From an uncultured Rhodopila sp. (GTDB lineage: Bacteria; Pseudomonadota; Alphaproteobacteria; Acetobacterales; Acetobacteraceae), in assembly GCA_903851415.1 (NCBI GenBank), contig CAINOE010000022.1, positions 36,023-100,022 on the forward strand: 64,000 nucleotides of DNA, read 5' to 3'. The position numbers were made by a program, and so were the translations under genes. A model generated the notes under the pieces. The model ran no database searches and was not told where the DNA came from. It saw only the letters and a list, made by a program, of their open reading frames with translations. This document shows, in pieces, positions 25,391 through 34,215 of this stretch. Every line of letters begins with the position of its first letter. The first letter of the stretch is position 1.

Positions 25391-26225
25391 CGTTTTCTCC
25401 AAACAAACCCGGCGGCGCCGGTTCGGCCCGGGAATACTCCGTCGAGCAGTACGCGCCGCCCATATACCGTTCCTCCACCGGATCGCCGCTTACCACGCCC
25501 GCCAACTGCGCGGTCAATCCGTCCGCGCTATCGATCGGCTCCCAGCCCAGAGCCTGCCGCGCATCGTCCCGCCACCAGGTCATCCGCGCATTCTTCGAGG
25601 CACCCCACAGCACGGAACAGCCGACCGACGGCGCCAGCACGCTGCGCTCGATCATCCGCGCGAAATCGCCATACGACAGCCAGGACGCCAGCATCCGCGC
25701 GTTCACCGGCTCCGGCGTGGCGGAGCCGATGCGCACGAACACGCTCTCCACCCCGTGCTTGAACCAGTATAGCCGCCCCATCAGCTCGCCATACGCCTTG
25801 GACAGGCCGTAATACGTGTCCGGCAGAAACTGCGTGTCGGCGCCGATGCTTTCGGTCCGCTCATGAAAGCCGATCGAATGGTTCGACGAAGCAAACACCA
25901 CGCGCGCCTTCTCCCGCCGCGCGGCTTCGTAGACATGATACACACCGCGGATATTCGGGCCGATGACCTTTTCGAACGGCTGGTCGGTCGAGGCGCCGCC
26001 GAGGTGCAGGATCGCCCCGCATCCCTCCGCCAGCCGCAACATCCCCACCCCGTCCTCCAGATCGGCCCGGGTGAACGCCGCACCCGCGGGCAGCGCCTCG
26101 GGGAACGGCGCGATGTCGGTCAGCACCAGCTTCCACCCCAAGCCGCCGAGATGGCGGACCAGCACCCGGCCCAGCGCGCCGGAGGCCCCCGTCAGAAGAA
26201 CCGGTTTGGCAGGCGTCTCAGTCAT
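25383..26225 (-). CDS. NAD-dependent uronate dehydrogenase-like epimerase/dehydratase
   Basis: A 280-residue extended short-chain dehydrogenase. GASGALGR (13-20) is the NAD-binding Gly motif, and Tyr139 and Lys143 in YGLSK form the catalytic pair. FASSNHSIGFHER and RIGSATPEPVNARML match uronate dehydrogenases (Udh), which oxidise glucuronate or galacturonate to the aldarolactone. Related sugar epimerases cannot be ruled out. It overlaps the downstream GST start and diverges from an amidase, with only 32 bp between start codons. Confidence 0.78.
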   Translation of the reverse strand: MTETPAKPVLLTGASGALGRVLVRHLGGLGWKLVLTDIAPFPEALPAGAAFTRADLEDGVGMLRLAEGCGAILHLGGASTDQPFEKVIGPNIRGVYHVYEAARREKARVVFASSNHSIGFHERTESIGADTQFLPDTYYGLSKAYGELMGRLYWFKHGVESVFVRIGSATPEPVNARMLASWLSYGDFARMIERSVLAPSVGCSVLWGASKNARMTWWRDDARQALGWEPIDSADGLTAQLAGVVSGDPVEERYMGGAYCSTEYSRAEPAPPGLFGENDV

Positions 26226-26257
26226 GGCATGCTCCTTTCGCTCGCACGGGAGGCATC

Positions 26258-27595
26258 ATGCGCAGGATCGACGAACTCGCCCAGGCCCTGGCCGAAGGAA
26301 CCACCACCAGCCGCGCCCTGATCGAGGACGCGCTGGGCCGTATCGTCGATCCGTCCGGCGAAGGTTCCAGGGCCTTTATCAAGGTGCACGCGGCCCAGGC
26401 CCGCGCCATGGCGGACGCAGCCGACGCGCTGCGCAAGGTCAACCGCGCACCCGGGCCGTATGCCGGCATCCCGATCGCGCTGAAAGATCTGTTCGACATC
26501 GCCGGCGAACCGACTCCGGCGGGTTCCGCCGTCCTGGCCGACGCTCCGCCCGCCGCGGCCCATGCCACGGCCGTCGCGCGAATGCTCGCCGCCGGCTTCA
26601 TCCCCGTCGGCCGCGCCAACATGACCGAGTTCGCGTTTTCCGGCCTTGGCATCAACCCGCATTACGGCACGCCCGCCAGCCCCTGGGACCGCGAGACCAG
26701 GCGCATCCCGGGCGGCAGTTCCTCCGGCACCGCGGTCGCGGTCGCGGACGGCATGGCGGCGGCCGGGCTCGGGACGGATACCGGAGGCTCCTGCCGCATC
26801 CCCGCGGCGTTCTGCGGCATCGTGGGCTACAAGCCGACGGCGCGGCGTATCCCGATTGCCGGGGTCCTCCCGCTCGCCCCGTCGCTCGATTCCGTCGGCC
26901 CGCTGGCCCCGAGCGTCGCCTGCTGCCGCACAATCGACGCCATCCTGGCAGCCGAGACCCCGCGCCCGCCCGCTGCCGCCAGGCTGAACGGCCTGCGCCT
27001 GGCGGTGCCGGACAGCCTGGTGTTGGAAGGCATGGACGACACCGTCGCCAACGCGTTCGAACGGGCGTTGTCCACCCTGTCCGCGGCCGGCGCCCGGATC
27101 GAAACAGCCCGTTTCACGCCGTTCGACGAACTGCCGGACGTCAACGCCAAGGGGGGGTTCGCGGCATCCGAGGCCTACGCCTGGCACCGCTCGCTGCTGG
27201 CGTCGAAAGGCAGCCTGTATGACCCGCGCATCCGCGCCCGCATCATCCGCGGCGAGGCCATCGCCGCGGCCGATTATCTCGACCTCGTGGCCGCCCGCGC
27301 CCGGCTGGTCGCGGCGTTCGACCGGGCCACGGCGCCGCATGATTGCGTACTGATGCCGACAGTGCCGATAGTCCCGCCGCCGATCGGCGCGCTGGAGGAT
27401 GAGCGGCGGTATAACAGCGTCAACATGCTGATCCTGCGTAACACGGCGCTCGGCAACTTCTTCGACCGCTGCGCGATCTCGGTGCCGTGCCACCGCCCCG
27501 GTGAGGCTCCGGCGGGCCTGATGCTGATGGGGGAGACGATGGGCGATGCCAGGCTGTTCGGCGTCGCGGCGGCGGTGGAGGCGGCGCTGGCGTAG
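26258..27595 (+). CDS. Amidase (amidase signature family)
   Basis: A 445-residue amidase with the Ser-cisSer-Lys triad: Lys76 in ALKDLFD, the Gly/Ser-rich signature GGSSSG (152-157) and nucleophile Ser178 in TDTGGSCRIPA. Relatives hydrolyse carboxamides, including ureas, nitrile-derived amides and Asn/Gln-tRNA precursors. The lone gene, its length and the absence of gatC/gatB argue for a small-molecule amidase. GGGAGG lies five bases before the ATG. It is divergent from the uronate dehydrogenase-like gene. Confidence 0.88.
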   Translation: MRRIDELAQALAEGTTTSRALIEDALGRIVDPSGEGSRAFIKVHAAQARAMADAADALRKVNRAPGPYAGIPIALKDLFDIAGEPTPAGSAVLADAPPAAAHATAVARMLAAGFIPVGRANMTEFAFSGLGINPHYGTPASPWDRETRRIPGGSSSGTAVAVADGMAAAGLGTDTGGSCRIPAAFCGIVGYKPTARRIPIAGVLPLAPSLDSVGPLAPSVACCRTIDAILAAETPRPPAAARLNGLRLAVPDSLVLEGMDDTVANAFERALSTLSAAGARIETARFTPFDELPDVNAKGGFAASEAYAWHRSLLASKGSLYDPRIRARIIRGEAIAAADYLDLVAARARLVAAFDRATAPHDCVLMPTVPIVPPPIGALEDERRYNSVNMLILRNTALGNFFDRCAISVPCHRPGEAPAGLMLMGETMGDARLFGVAAAVEAALA

Positions 27596-27791
27596 CGTTG
27601 CTCATGTCTCGCCGAACATCCGGCCATGACGGTGAGGGCGGAGGCGGTCCGGCAAAATCCTTCTCCGCGCGACGCCTTATCCTGATAACTATGGGGACAA
27701 GCCCGGCCATGAACGGGGGCGATATCCGCGCCGCCAGCCCTTATATTAGTTAGCGCCTATGCGGCCCGCCCATGCAGCCAGGAGACGATCA

Positions 27792-30026
27792 ATGGCGTAC
27801 ACCCATGTCGCCGGAATGCGGAGCTTTCGCTTTCCAGACCTCAGGACGCTGCTCGCCAAGGCAAGCCCGGCACGCTCCGGTGACCATCTCGCCGGCGTGG
27901 CCGCCGAGGACGACACCGAACGCGCGGCGGCACAATTGGCGCTCGCCGATACGCCGCTGAGGGATTTCCTGAACGAGGCGCTGATTCCGTATGAGGATGA
28001 CGAAGTCACGCGACTGATCATGGACGGGCACGACGCCGAAGCCTTCGCGCCGGTTGCCAGCCTGACTGTCGGCGACTTTCGCAATTTTCTGCTCGGCCCG
28101 CAGGCTGACACCGCGGCGCTGGCAAAATTGGCCCCCGGGGTAACGCCCGAAATGGCCGCCGCCGTGTCAAAAATCATGCGCGTGCAGGACCTCATCCTCG
28201 TCGCCCGCAAATGCAGCGTCGTAACGCGATTTCGCGACACGATCGGCCTTCCCGGGCGGCTTTCGACGCGACTGCAGCCCAATCATCCGACAGACGATCC
28301 GGCCGGTATCGCGGCGAGCGTCCTCGACGGACTGCTCTATGGCAGCGGCGACGCCGTCATCGGCATCAATCCCGCGACCGACAGTGTGCCCGCCGTCTGC
28401 GCCCTGCTGGACATGCTCAATGACGTCATTCGTCAATACGATATTCCGACGCAATCCTGTGTTTTGACTCACGTGACGACCACGATCGAGGCGATCAATC
28501 GCGGCCGTCCGGTCGATCTCGTGTTCCAGTCAATCGCCGGCACCGAGGCGGCGAACCGCAGCTTCGGCGTCGATCTCGCGCTGTTGCGGGAGGGCCGTGA
28601 CGCCGCGCTGGCCCTGGCGCGGGGAACCATCGGCGACAACGTGATGTACTTCGAGACCGGCCAGGGGTCGGCCCTTTCGGCCAATGCGCATCACGGCGTC
28701 GATCAGCAGACCTGCGAGGCGCGCGCTTACGCCGTCGCGCGCGCGTTCAAGCCGCTGCTGGTCAACACGGTCGCCGGCTTTATCGGGCCCGAATATCTTT
28801 ACAACGGCAAACAGATCATTCGCGCCGGACTGGAGGATCATTTCTGTGGCAAACTGCTCGGCCTGCCGATGGGTTGCGACATCTGTTATACCAACCATGC
28901 CGAGGCCGATCAGGACGACATGGACATGCTGCTGACCGTGCTGCCGGCGGCGGGCTGCACATTCATCATGGGCGTTCCGGGTTCCGATGATATCATGCTG
29001 AGTTATCAGACGACGTCCTTTCATGACGCGCTTTATGCGCGAGAGACGCTGGGCCTTCGCATGGCGCCGGAATTCGAGGACTGGCTGCTTCGGATGGGCA
29101 TTTTCGACCAACGCTTTATTGACGGCGTCCGGCGCCTGCGCCCGCGCGAGGATCCGTCGGCGGCATTCGTGCCCGCGCTGGCACGCATTGCCTGTCAGGT
29201 CGGCCGAATCATGAAGCCAGTCGAAGCGGATTCCTGGACGAAACTGCGCCGGTTCACCGCGGCGCGCATTGCGCTTGGACGATCGGGTGTGAGCATACCG
29301 ACGAAGCCCATGCTCGAATTCCAGTTGGCCCATGCGCGCGCGCGCGACGCCGTGCATCTGCCGATGGACCGGGATGGCATTGTCGCGCGGCTGGAGGCAA
29401 CCGGCTATTCGGCGATAGAGCTCAAAAGTGCCGCGGCTGACCGCACAGTCTATCTGCAACGCCCCGATCTCGGCCGGCGTCTCGACGATGCCGCGCGCGC
29501 CAGGCTCTCGAGCCTCGTGGAACAAGGTGCCTATGGTTTCGACATTGCTTTCGTCATCGCCGGCGGGCTGTCCGCCCTTGCGGTCAATCACCACGCTATC
29601 GATATGCTTGAAGCCGTGCGGCCGGGACTGGTTGAACTGAACTGGCGGATGGCGCCTGTGTGCGTTGTCGAGCAGGGACGGGTTGCGATCGGCGACGAAA
29701 TCGGCGGCCTGTTGGGCGCTCAGATCGTGGTCATCCTGATTGGCGAGCGGCCGGGTCTCAGCGCGCCGGACAGCCTTGGTCTCTACATGACCTATGCGCC
29801 ACGCCCCGGCCTCACCGATGCGGCGCGCAATTGTATTTCCAATGTACGGCCGGATGGACAGAGTTTTTCTTTAGCCGCACGATGTCTGCTCTATCTGCTG
29901 GTTGAGGCGCGGCGGCGGGGGCTGTCCGGCGTTGAACTCAAGGACGAGGCCGGCATCGATGCGCTGCCGGATGCCGGCGCGACGACGCAGAAAAATTTTC
30001 TGATTGGCGATGAGGGTCCCGACTGA
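27792..30026 (+). CDS. eutBC: Ethanolamine ammonia-lyase, fused large and small subunits (EutB-EutC)
   Basis: One 744-residue frame joins both subunits of the adenosylcobalamin-dependent enzyme that converts ethanolamine to acetaldehyde and ammonia. Residues 1 to about 455 are EutB, with Glu288 in FETGQGSALSA matching the catalytic Glu of E. coli EutB, FIGPEYLY, and DDIMLSYQTTSFHDA. From about 475 the sequence is EutC-like (SWTKLRR, LYMTYAPRP, NCISNVRPDG). The roughly 60-residue EutC N-terminus, which carries the microcompartment-targeting peptide in enterobacteria, is replaced by a short linker. AGGAG seven bases before 27792 sets the start over an upstream ATG at 27759. No eut shell, permease or reactivase gene is adjacent. 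Confidence 0.92.
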   Translation: MAYTHVAGMRSFRFPDLRTLLAKASPARSGDHLAGVAAEDDTERAAAQLALADTPLRDFLNEALIPYEDDEVTRLIMDGHDAEAFAPVASLTVGDFRNFLLGPQADTAALAKLAPGVTPEMAAAVSKIMRVQDLILVARKCSVVTRFRDTIGLPGRLSTRLQPNHPTDDPAGIAASVLDGLLYGSGDAVIGINPATDSVPAVCALLDMLNDVIRQYDIPTQSCVLTHVTTTIEAINRGRPVDLVFQSIAGTEAANRSFGVDLALLREGRDAALALARGTIGDNVMYFETGQGSALSANAHHGVDQQTCEARAYAVARAFKPLLVNTVAGFIGPEYLYNGKQIIRAGLEDHFCGKLLGLPMGCDICYTNHAEADQDDMDMLLTVLPAAGCTFIMGVPGSDDIMLSYQTTSFHDALYARETLGLRMAPEFEDWLLRMGIFDQRFIDGVRRLRPREDPSAAFVPALARIACQVGRIMKPVEADSWTKLRRFTAARIALGRSGVSIPTKPMLEFQLAHARARDAVHLPMDRDGIVARLEATGYSAIELKSAAADRTVYLQRPDLGRRLDDAARARLSSLVEQGAYGFDIAFVIAGGLSALAVNHHAIDMLEAVRPGLVELNWRMAPVCVVEQGRVAIGDEIGGLLGAQIVVILIGERPGLSAPDSLGLYMTYAPRPGLTDAARNCISNVRPDGQSFSLAARCLLYLLVEARRRGLSGVELKDEAGIDALPDAGATTQKNFLIGDEGPD

Positions 30027-30202
30027 CGTCCGGCCGCCACGTCGCTGTTGTTCCGCCGCGCGGGTTTTCGACGCCTGCGACGACGAGCCTGGACGCGCGG
30101 AAACTTTGTCCCGAGGGCAGACAGCTTCCCCGGCGCTGCGCGCGCCGTGGAGACAAGGGTGACGTGTCCCGGACCGAACCGAACCGAAGCGCGATGACGG
30201 GG

Positions 30203-30388
30203 TTAGTCTTCGCTCAGCGCGCAGCCATGGCCGATCAGTATCCCGATGGGAAAGGAGGAGAGTATCCAGGCCATCAGGAACCCTGATACTTCACTGGGCA
30301 AGACCTGCACGGCCCAGATTGCGGCGACGAGGACCCCAAGCAAAACGGTAACCGCCGCAAGCCCTGATTGATCGTCTTCACTTCCCAT
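30203..30388 (-). CDS. Small two-helix membrane protein
   Basis: A 61-residue hypothetical protein with an acidic N-terminus (MGSEDDQ) and two hydrophobic segments (about 10-30 and 36-55). GGAGG lies nine bases before the ATG at 30388; the ATG at 30397 directly abuts GGAGG and is less likely. No family is recognised. It lies alone between the ethanolamine lyase fusion and the PBP1A gene. Confidence 0.55.
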   Translation of the reverse strand: MGSEDDQSGLAAVTVLLGVLVAAIWAVQVLPSEVSGFLMAWILSSFPIGILIGHGCALSED

Positions 30389-30578
30389 TGAATCCATCCT
30401 CCGCCTGAAGGCCAGACGTCACGAAATTGATCTTCAGAACACATCCGGCCATGTCAGCAGCAAGCCGCATGCCAACCAAAAAAATGCTTTTGATTCAATG
30501 TATTGAAATTCCGCTCATCGGAGCAGTGGAAAAAAGTGTAAATGTTTCCGACACTGGACCGGGTTGCTCTGCCTGCTT

Positions 30579-30595
30579 TCCGGTCTTCGACCGGA
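30579..30595. terminator. Hairpin downstream of the PBP1A gene
   Basis: TCCGGTC and GACCGGA form a perfect seven-base stem with a three-base loop, 19 bases past the stop of the minus-strand PBP gene. The run ATTTTGTTG lies on the plus-strand side, so as a terminator it would work better for plus-strand transcription. Confidence 0.35.
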
Positions 30596-30614
30596 TTTTG
30601 TTGCGCAATACTTC

Positions 30615-32411
30615 CTATTCAACGCCGGCTGCAATATCGTGGAACAAACGCGCCGGCAAGCCGCCGCCCGTGACCGCTTTCGTCGGCTCGTTGTCGTCGT
30701 TGCCCAGCCAGATCCCGATCAGAAGGCCCCTGACCGAGCCGATGAACCAGGCGTCGCGGAAGTCCTGCGTCGTGCCGGTCTTGCCGGCGACCGCGCGGCC
30801 AGGAACGGCGGCGGCGCGGCCGGTGCCACGGTTGACCACCGCGCCCAGCATCCGCGCCATCATCGCCGCCTTGTCGGGGTCCACGACCCGCTCCGGCTGA
30901 TGCGGCATGCGGTCCAGCCCGTGCGGGACGATGCGGTAGCCGCCGTTGAAGAACGGCGCATAGGCGGCGGTGAGTTCCATCAGGCCGACCTCCCCGGTGC
31001 CGAGGGCGAGGGAGGCGTCGTTGGGGAGTTTGCCGGCGATCCCCAGCCGGGCGGCGGTGGCGGCGACGGCTTTCGGACCGCCGGATCTCATCAGGATGCG
31101 GACGGCGGCGGTGTTGACGGACTGCGCCAGGGCTTCTTCCAGTGTGATCTCGCCCAGGTAGCGGTGCTCGATATTGGCCGGGCTCCAGGCGCCGATGCGC
31201 AGCGGGGCATCCATGACCGTATCGTCGGGACTCATCCCGGCTTCCAGCGCGGTCAGCCAGACGATCGGCTTGAAGGCGGAGCCGGGCTGACGGCGGGACA
31301 GAACGGCGCGGTTGTAGGACGAGTCGCGGAAGTTCCGCCCGCCGACCATCGCCCGGACGGCGCCGGTGGCGGTGTCAAGGATGATGACGGCGCCCTCGAA
31401 AACTCCGGCTGCGGCGCCGGGGCCGTCCAGCAAGGCGTTCAGCCGCGCCTCCGCCACCGCCTGGTCGTGGCCGTCGAGGGTGGTCCGCAGCACCGCATCG
31501 GCGTCCGGCGCCACCAGGCTTTGCGACTGGTCCGCCACCCAGTCGGCGAACCAGCCAGGGGCGGCCGGAGGCGGCGGGAAGGCGATCTGCGCGGCGGCGG
31601 CCTGCGCCTGCACCGCGGTCAGGTCGCCGCTGTCAACCATCGCGGCCAGCACCTCCTTGCCGCGGGCAAGCGCGGCGGCGGGGTTAACCCTTGGGTTGAA
31701 GCGCGACGGGGCGCGCGGCAGGCCTGCCAGCACGGCCGCCTGCGGCAGGGTCACGCGGCGGGCGGAGACATTGAAATACGTCTTCGCCGCGGCATCCATG
31801 CCCCAGGCTCCGGCGCCGAGATAGACGCGGTTGAGGTAGATCTCGAGGATCTCGGTCTTGGTGAAGTGGCGCTCCAGCCAGAGGGTCAGCAGCAGTTCCT
31901 GCACTTTCCGCTTTGTGGTGCGGGCATTGGTCAGGAACAGCGTTTTGGCGACCTGCTGGGTCAGGGTGGAGCCGCCCTGGACGACATGCCCGGCGGTGAT
32001 GTTCACAACGGCGGCACGCAGCAGGCCGGCGGGGTCGATGCCGTGGTGATGCCAGAACCGGCGGTCCTCCACCGCGACGACGGCGGCGGGCAGGGCGGCG
32101 GGGAAATCCTTCAGCCGCAGCGGCTCCCCCACAAGGTCGCCGAAGGTGGCGATGACGTGGCCGGAGCGGTCCTGCAGGATCAGGCTCGGGCGGCGGGCCG
32201 CGTCGAGCGCGGATTCGGGGCGGGGGAGGTCGCGGGAATACCATACCACCATCACCGCGGCGGCCAGGGCCAGCCAGACGGAAGCGATGAAGCTCCAGCG
32301 CAGCAGCCAGACCAGGACGCGGCTCTTGCGAGACCGCTGGCGTGGCGGCGGTTCGGCGGCGGCCGGTTCCTGCGAATAGAACCCGGGGACGGTGGGGGCG
32401 GGGCGGGGCAT
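30615..32411 (-). CDS. PBP1A-family bifunctional penicillin-binding protein
   Basis: A 598-residue class A PBP: cytoplasmic Pro/Arg-rich tail (1-30), one membrane helix (about 32-58), and a GT51 domain with catalytic Glu in VEDRRFWHHHG and the QGGSTLTQQ motif. The transpeptidase domain has SAFK, SVN and KTG motifs. It is shorter than E. coli PBP1A (about 850), lacking the inserted OB-fold and the C-terminal extension; such short forms are common in alphaproteobacteria. It polymerises glycan strands and crosslinks stem peptides in the periplasm. It is the second of three GT51 genes in the window. Confidence 0.93.
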   Translation of the reverse strand: MPRPAPTVPGFYSQEPAAAEPPPRQRSRKSRVLVWLLRWSFIASVWLALAAAVMVVWYSRDLPRPESALDAARRPSLILQDRSGHVIATFGDLVGEPLRLKDFPAALPAAVVAVEDRRFWHHHGIDPAGLLRAAVVNITAGHVVQGGSTLTQQVAKTLFLTNARTTKRKVQELLLTLWLERHFTKTEILEIYLNRVYLGAGAWGMDAAAKTYFNVSARRVTLPQAAVLAGLPRAPSRFNPRVNPAAALARGKEVLAAMVDSGDLTAVQAQAAAAQIAFPPPPAAPGWFADWVADQSQSLVAPDADAVLRTTLDGHDQAVAEARLNALLDGPGAAAGVFEGAVIILDTATGAVRAMVGGRNFRDSSYNRAVLSRRQPGSAFKPIVWLTALEAGMSPDDTVMDAPLRIGAWSPANIEHRYLGEITLEEALAQSVNTAAVRILMRSGGPKAVAATAARLGIAGKLPNDASLALGTGEVGLMELTAAYAPFFNGGYRIVPHGLDRMPHQPERVVDPDKAAMMARMLGAVVNRGTGRAAAVPGRAVAGKTGTTQDFRDAWFIGSVRGLLIGIWLGNDDNEPTKAVTGGGLPARLFHDIAAGVE

Positions 32412-32512
32412 CCGGTCCTGATGTAGCAGATTCGCGGGCGGCCCGGGTCACCGCTTGTCGATCCCGGCACCGTTGCGCAGAGTTGTGGCGGATGCGCGGC
32501 AGGGGGGATGCG

Positions 32513-33415
32513 ATGAAGGGCCTGTTTCTGGATGCGGTGGACGATCTGGCGGGAGTCTTCCACCGCATGGTGCGGGCGGGCGATCCGCCCATGGACGTGC
32601 TGGAGCGCGGCGACATCGGCCCGGAGGAACTGCCCGCGCTGACCGCCGGATACGACTTCATCTTCGACGACCACAGCGCGCTGCCGACGGACGCGATGCG
32701 GCGGTGCTCCGGGTTGAAGCATGTGATCTTCCTCGGCACCGGCGCGCGCAGCTACATGAACCCGGAGGAGCTGGCGGCGCTCGGGATAACCGTCCACACG
32801 ATCAAGGGCTATGGCGATACGGCGGTGGCGGAGCATACGGTCGCGCTGATGTGGGCCGCGGCGCGCGGGCTGGCGCGGATGGATGGCGGGATGCGGGCGG
32901 GCCAGTGGCTGCGCACCGAGGGCGTGGAGCTGACCGGCAAGACCCTCGGCCTGATCGGCTTTGGCGGCATCGCGGCGGAGGTGGCTCGGATCGCTTCAGG
33001 GTCGGGGATGCGGGTGCTGGCCTGGAACCGGACGCCGCGGACCGCGCCGGGGGTGACGTTCGCCGATTTGGATACGCTGCTGGAGCAGAGCCATGTGCTG
33101 TCGGTGCATCTGCTGCTGAACGACCAGACGCGCGGGTTCCTGAGCGCGGAGCGGTTGGCCCGGGTCAGGCCGGGGGCGATTTTGGTGAACACGGCGCGGG
33201 CGGCGATCGTGGATGAGGCGGCGATGATCGAGGCGTTGCGCTCGGGGCGGCTGCGGCATGCGGCACTGGATGTGTTCGCGACGGAGCCTCTGCCGGCCGG
33301 GGATGTTCTGACGACGCTGCCGAACGTGACGCTGTCGGCGCATAGCGCGTTCCGCACGCCGGAGGCGAGCGACAAGCTGATCCGGATGGCGCTGGATATT
33401 GCGTGCGGGCTGTAG
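32513..33415 (+). CDS. D-2-hydroxyacid dehydrogenase (NAD-binding)
   Basis: A 300-residue D-isomer-specific 2-hydroxyacid dehydrogenase. The NAD-binding core begins at GKTLGLIGFGGIA; the catalytic triad is Arg229 (NTARAAIVDE), Glu258 (FATEPL) and His277 (SAHSAF). It interconverts a 2-oxoacid and its D-2-hydroxyacid; candidates include glyoxylate, hydroxypyruvate and phosphoglycerate-like substrates. AGGGGGG is six bases before the ATG at 32513, so the longer in-frame upstream extension is excluded. It is divergent from the PBP1A gene. Confidence 0.87.
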   Translation: MKGLFLDAVDDLAGVFHRMVRAGDPPMDVLERGDIGPEELPALTAGYDFIFDDHSALPTDAMRRCSGLKHVIFLGTGARSYMNPEELAALGITVHTIKGYGDTAVAEHTVALMWAAARGLARMDGGMRAGQWLRTEGVELTGKTLGLIGFGGIAAEVARIASGSGMRVLAWNRTPRTAPGVTFADLDTLLEQSHVLSVHLLLNDQTRGFLSAERLARVRPGAILVNTARAAIVDEAAMIEALRSGRLRHAALDVFATEPLPAGDVLTTLPNVTLSAHSAFRTPEASDKLIRMALDIACGL

Positions 33416-33589
33416 GGGGATGGGGATGGTCCGGCGATGCCCATGAGATCGCATGGGTGAGCGGCGCGGCTCATTTTGCCACCGAAGCGCTCGCCACCCG
33501 CAGGTGCGCCTGAGTCCGCCGCTTTACCGTGGCTGCGGCGGAGTTCGTTTTTTTATAATATTGGAGTCCGACATGTTCTGGATGTTCCT

Positions 33590-33934
33590 TGGACAGAACA
33601 AGGCCGCGCTGCCCGATCGACCCAAGCCCATTCTTCCGAACCATCGCCAGCAATCGCAGCGCAGGACCGCCAGGCTGCCTGGCGCCACGCCCCCGGCCCG
33701 AAACCAGTTTCTTCGCCACGTTCACGTACCGCGCGCATAACGGCTTCGGAACCTGCTCCTGTTCCGGATCGCCCTGATCGCCTCCGGCGACATCGGCTCC
33801 GCCGTTGCGAGGCATGATCGATCGAACGCGCGCATCGTCTGCTTATCGATCAGGCCGGCCTCGTAGACCCCCTTCATCATCTCATGAACACAAGCCGCGA
33901 TTTCGCTCCGGTAGGTTTTCGCCTGCTTAGCCAT
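33590..33934 (-). pseudogene. Frameshifted HTH antitoxin (NadS/MqsA-like)
   Basis: From ATG 33934 the frame reads MAKQAKTYRSEI and then a helical segment (EAGLIDKQTMRAFDRSC), ending PEAIRAIR, the usual N-terminal half of NadS/HigA-like antitoxins. At about 33764 the homologous continuation, QEQVPKPLCARYVNVAKKLVSG, moves to another frame; a single missing base would restore it. It then reads ALRLLAMVRKNGLG, the expected end. In intact relatives this is a helix-turn-helix autoregulator of a RelE-type toxin. The break separates the two halves of the DNA-binding domain, so it is probably non-functional. Confidence 0.68.
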
Positions 33935-34090
33935 CTCCGCCACAAGCCACCTCCTCAATGTGCCCAACGCCACCAACCCGCTGATCTCGGCCGCAGCGAG
34001 CGCCAACAGCGTCTTTGCGGCCATTTTCAGGTCGGCATGGTCCGCCGCGTCGATGATGTCACGATCGCCGATCGCCGGCCCGATCCGCCG
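33935..34090 (-). pseudogene. Remnant of a RelE/HigB-type toxin
   Basis: Directly before the antitoxin start, on the same strand, codons read IGDRDIIDAADHAD and then, after an apparent internal deletion, AAKTLLALAAAEISGLVALGTL. These match the early helix and the C-terminal helix plus tail of RelE-type toxins of the PF06296 group, whose beta-sheet core is missing here. The order toxin-then-antitoxin is the usual one for this family. Assignment rests on pattern memory and is moderately sure. Confidence 0.5.
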
Positions 34091-34215
34091 CCGCCAGCCC
34101 GGGCGATCAACGTGCTCGCTCGGATTGACGCCGCCGCCGCTCATTATATACCGTCCGGCATAGCGCCCCGCGGACCAACCGCGCGGCGCTAAAATCCACC
34201 GGGGAACAGGACGCC

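Larger units (their letters stand above)
33416..34215. other. Intergenic region with decayed toxin-antitoxin module
   Basis: About 800 bases without an intact gene. The middle and right hold the remnants of a minus-strand toxin and antitoxin pair, described as separate pseudogenes. The left 170 bases hold nothing recognisable. Confidence 0.6.

Noticed and set aside
30564..32426. Plus-strand open frame of 620 codons opposite the PBP1A gene
   Set aside because: Antisense shadow; all catalytic motifs lie on the minus strand.
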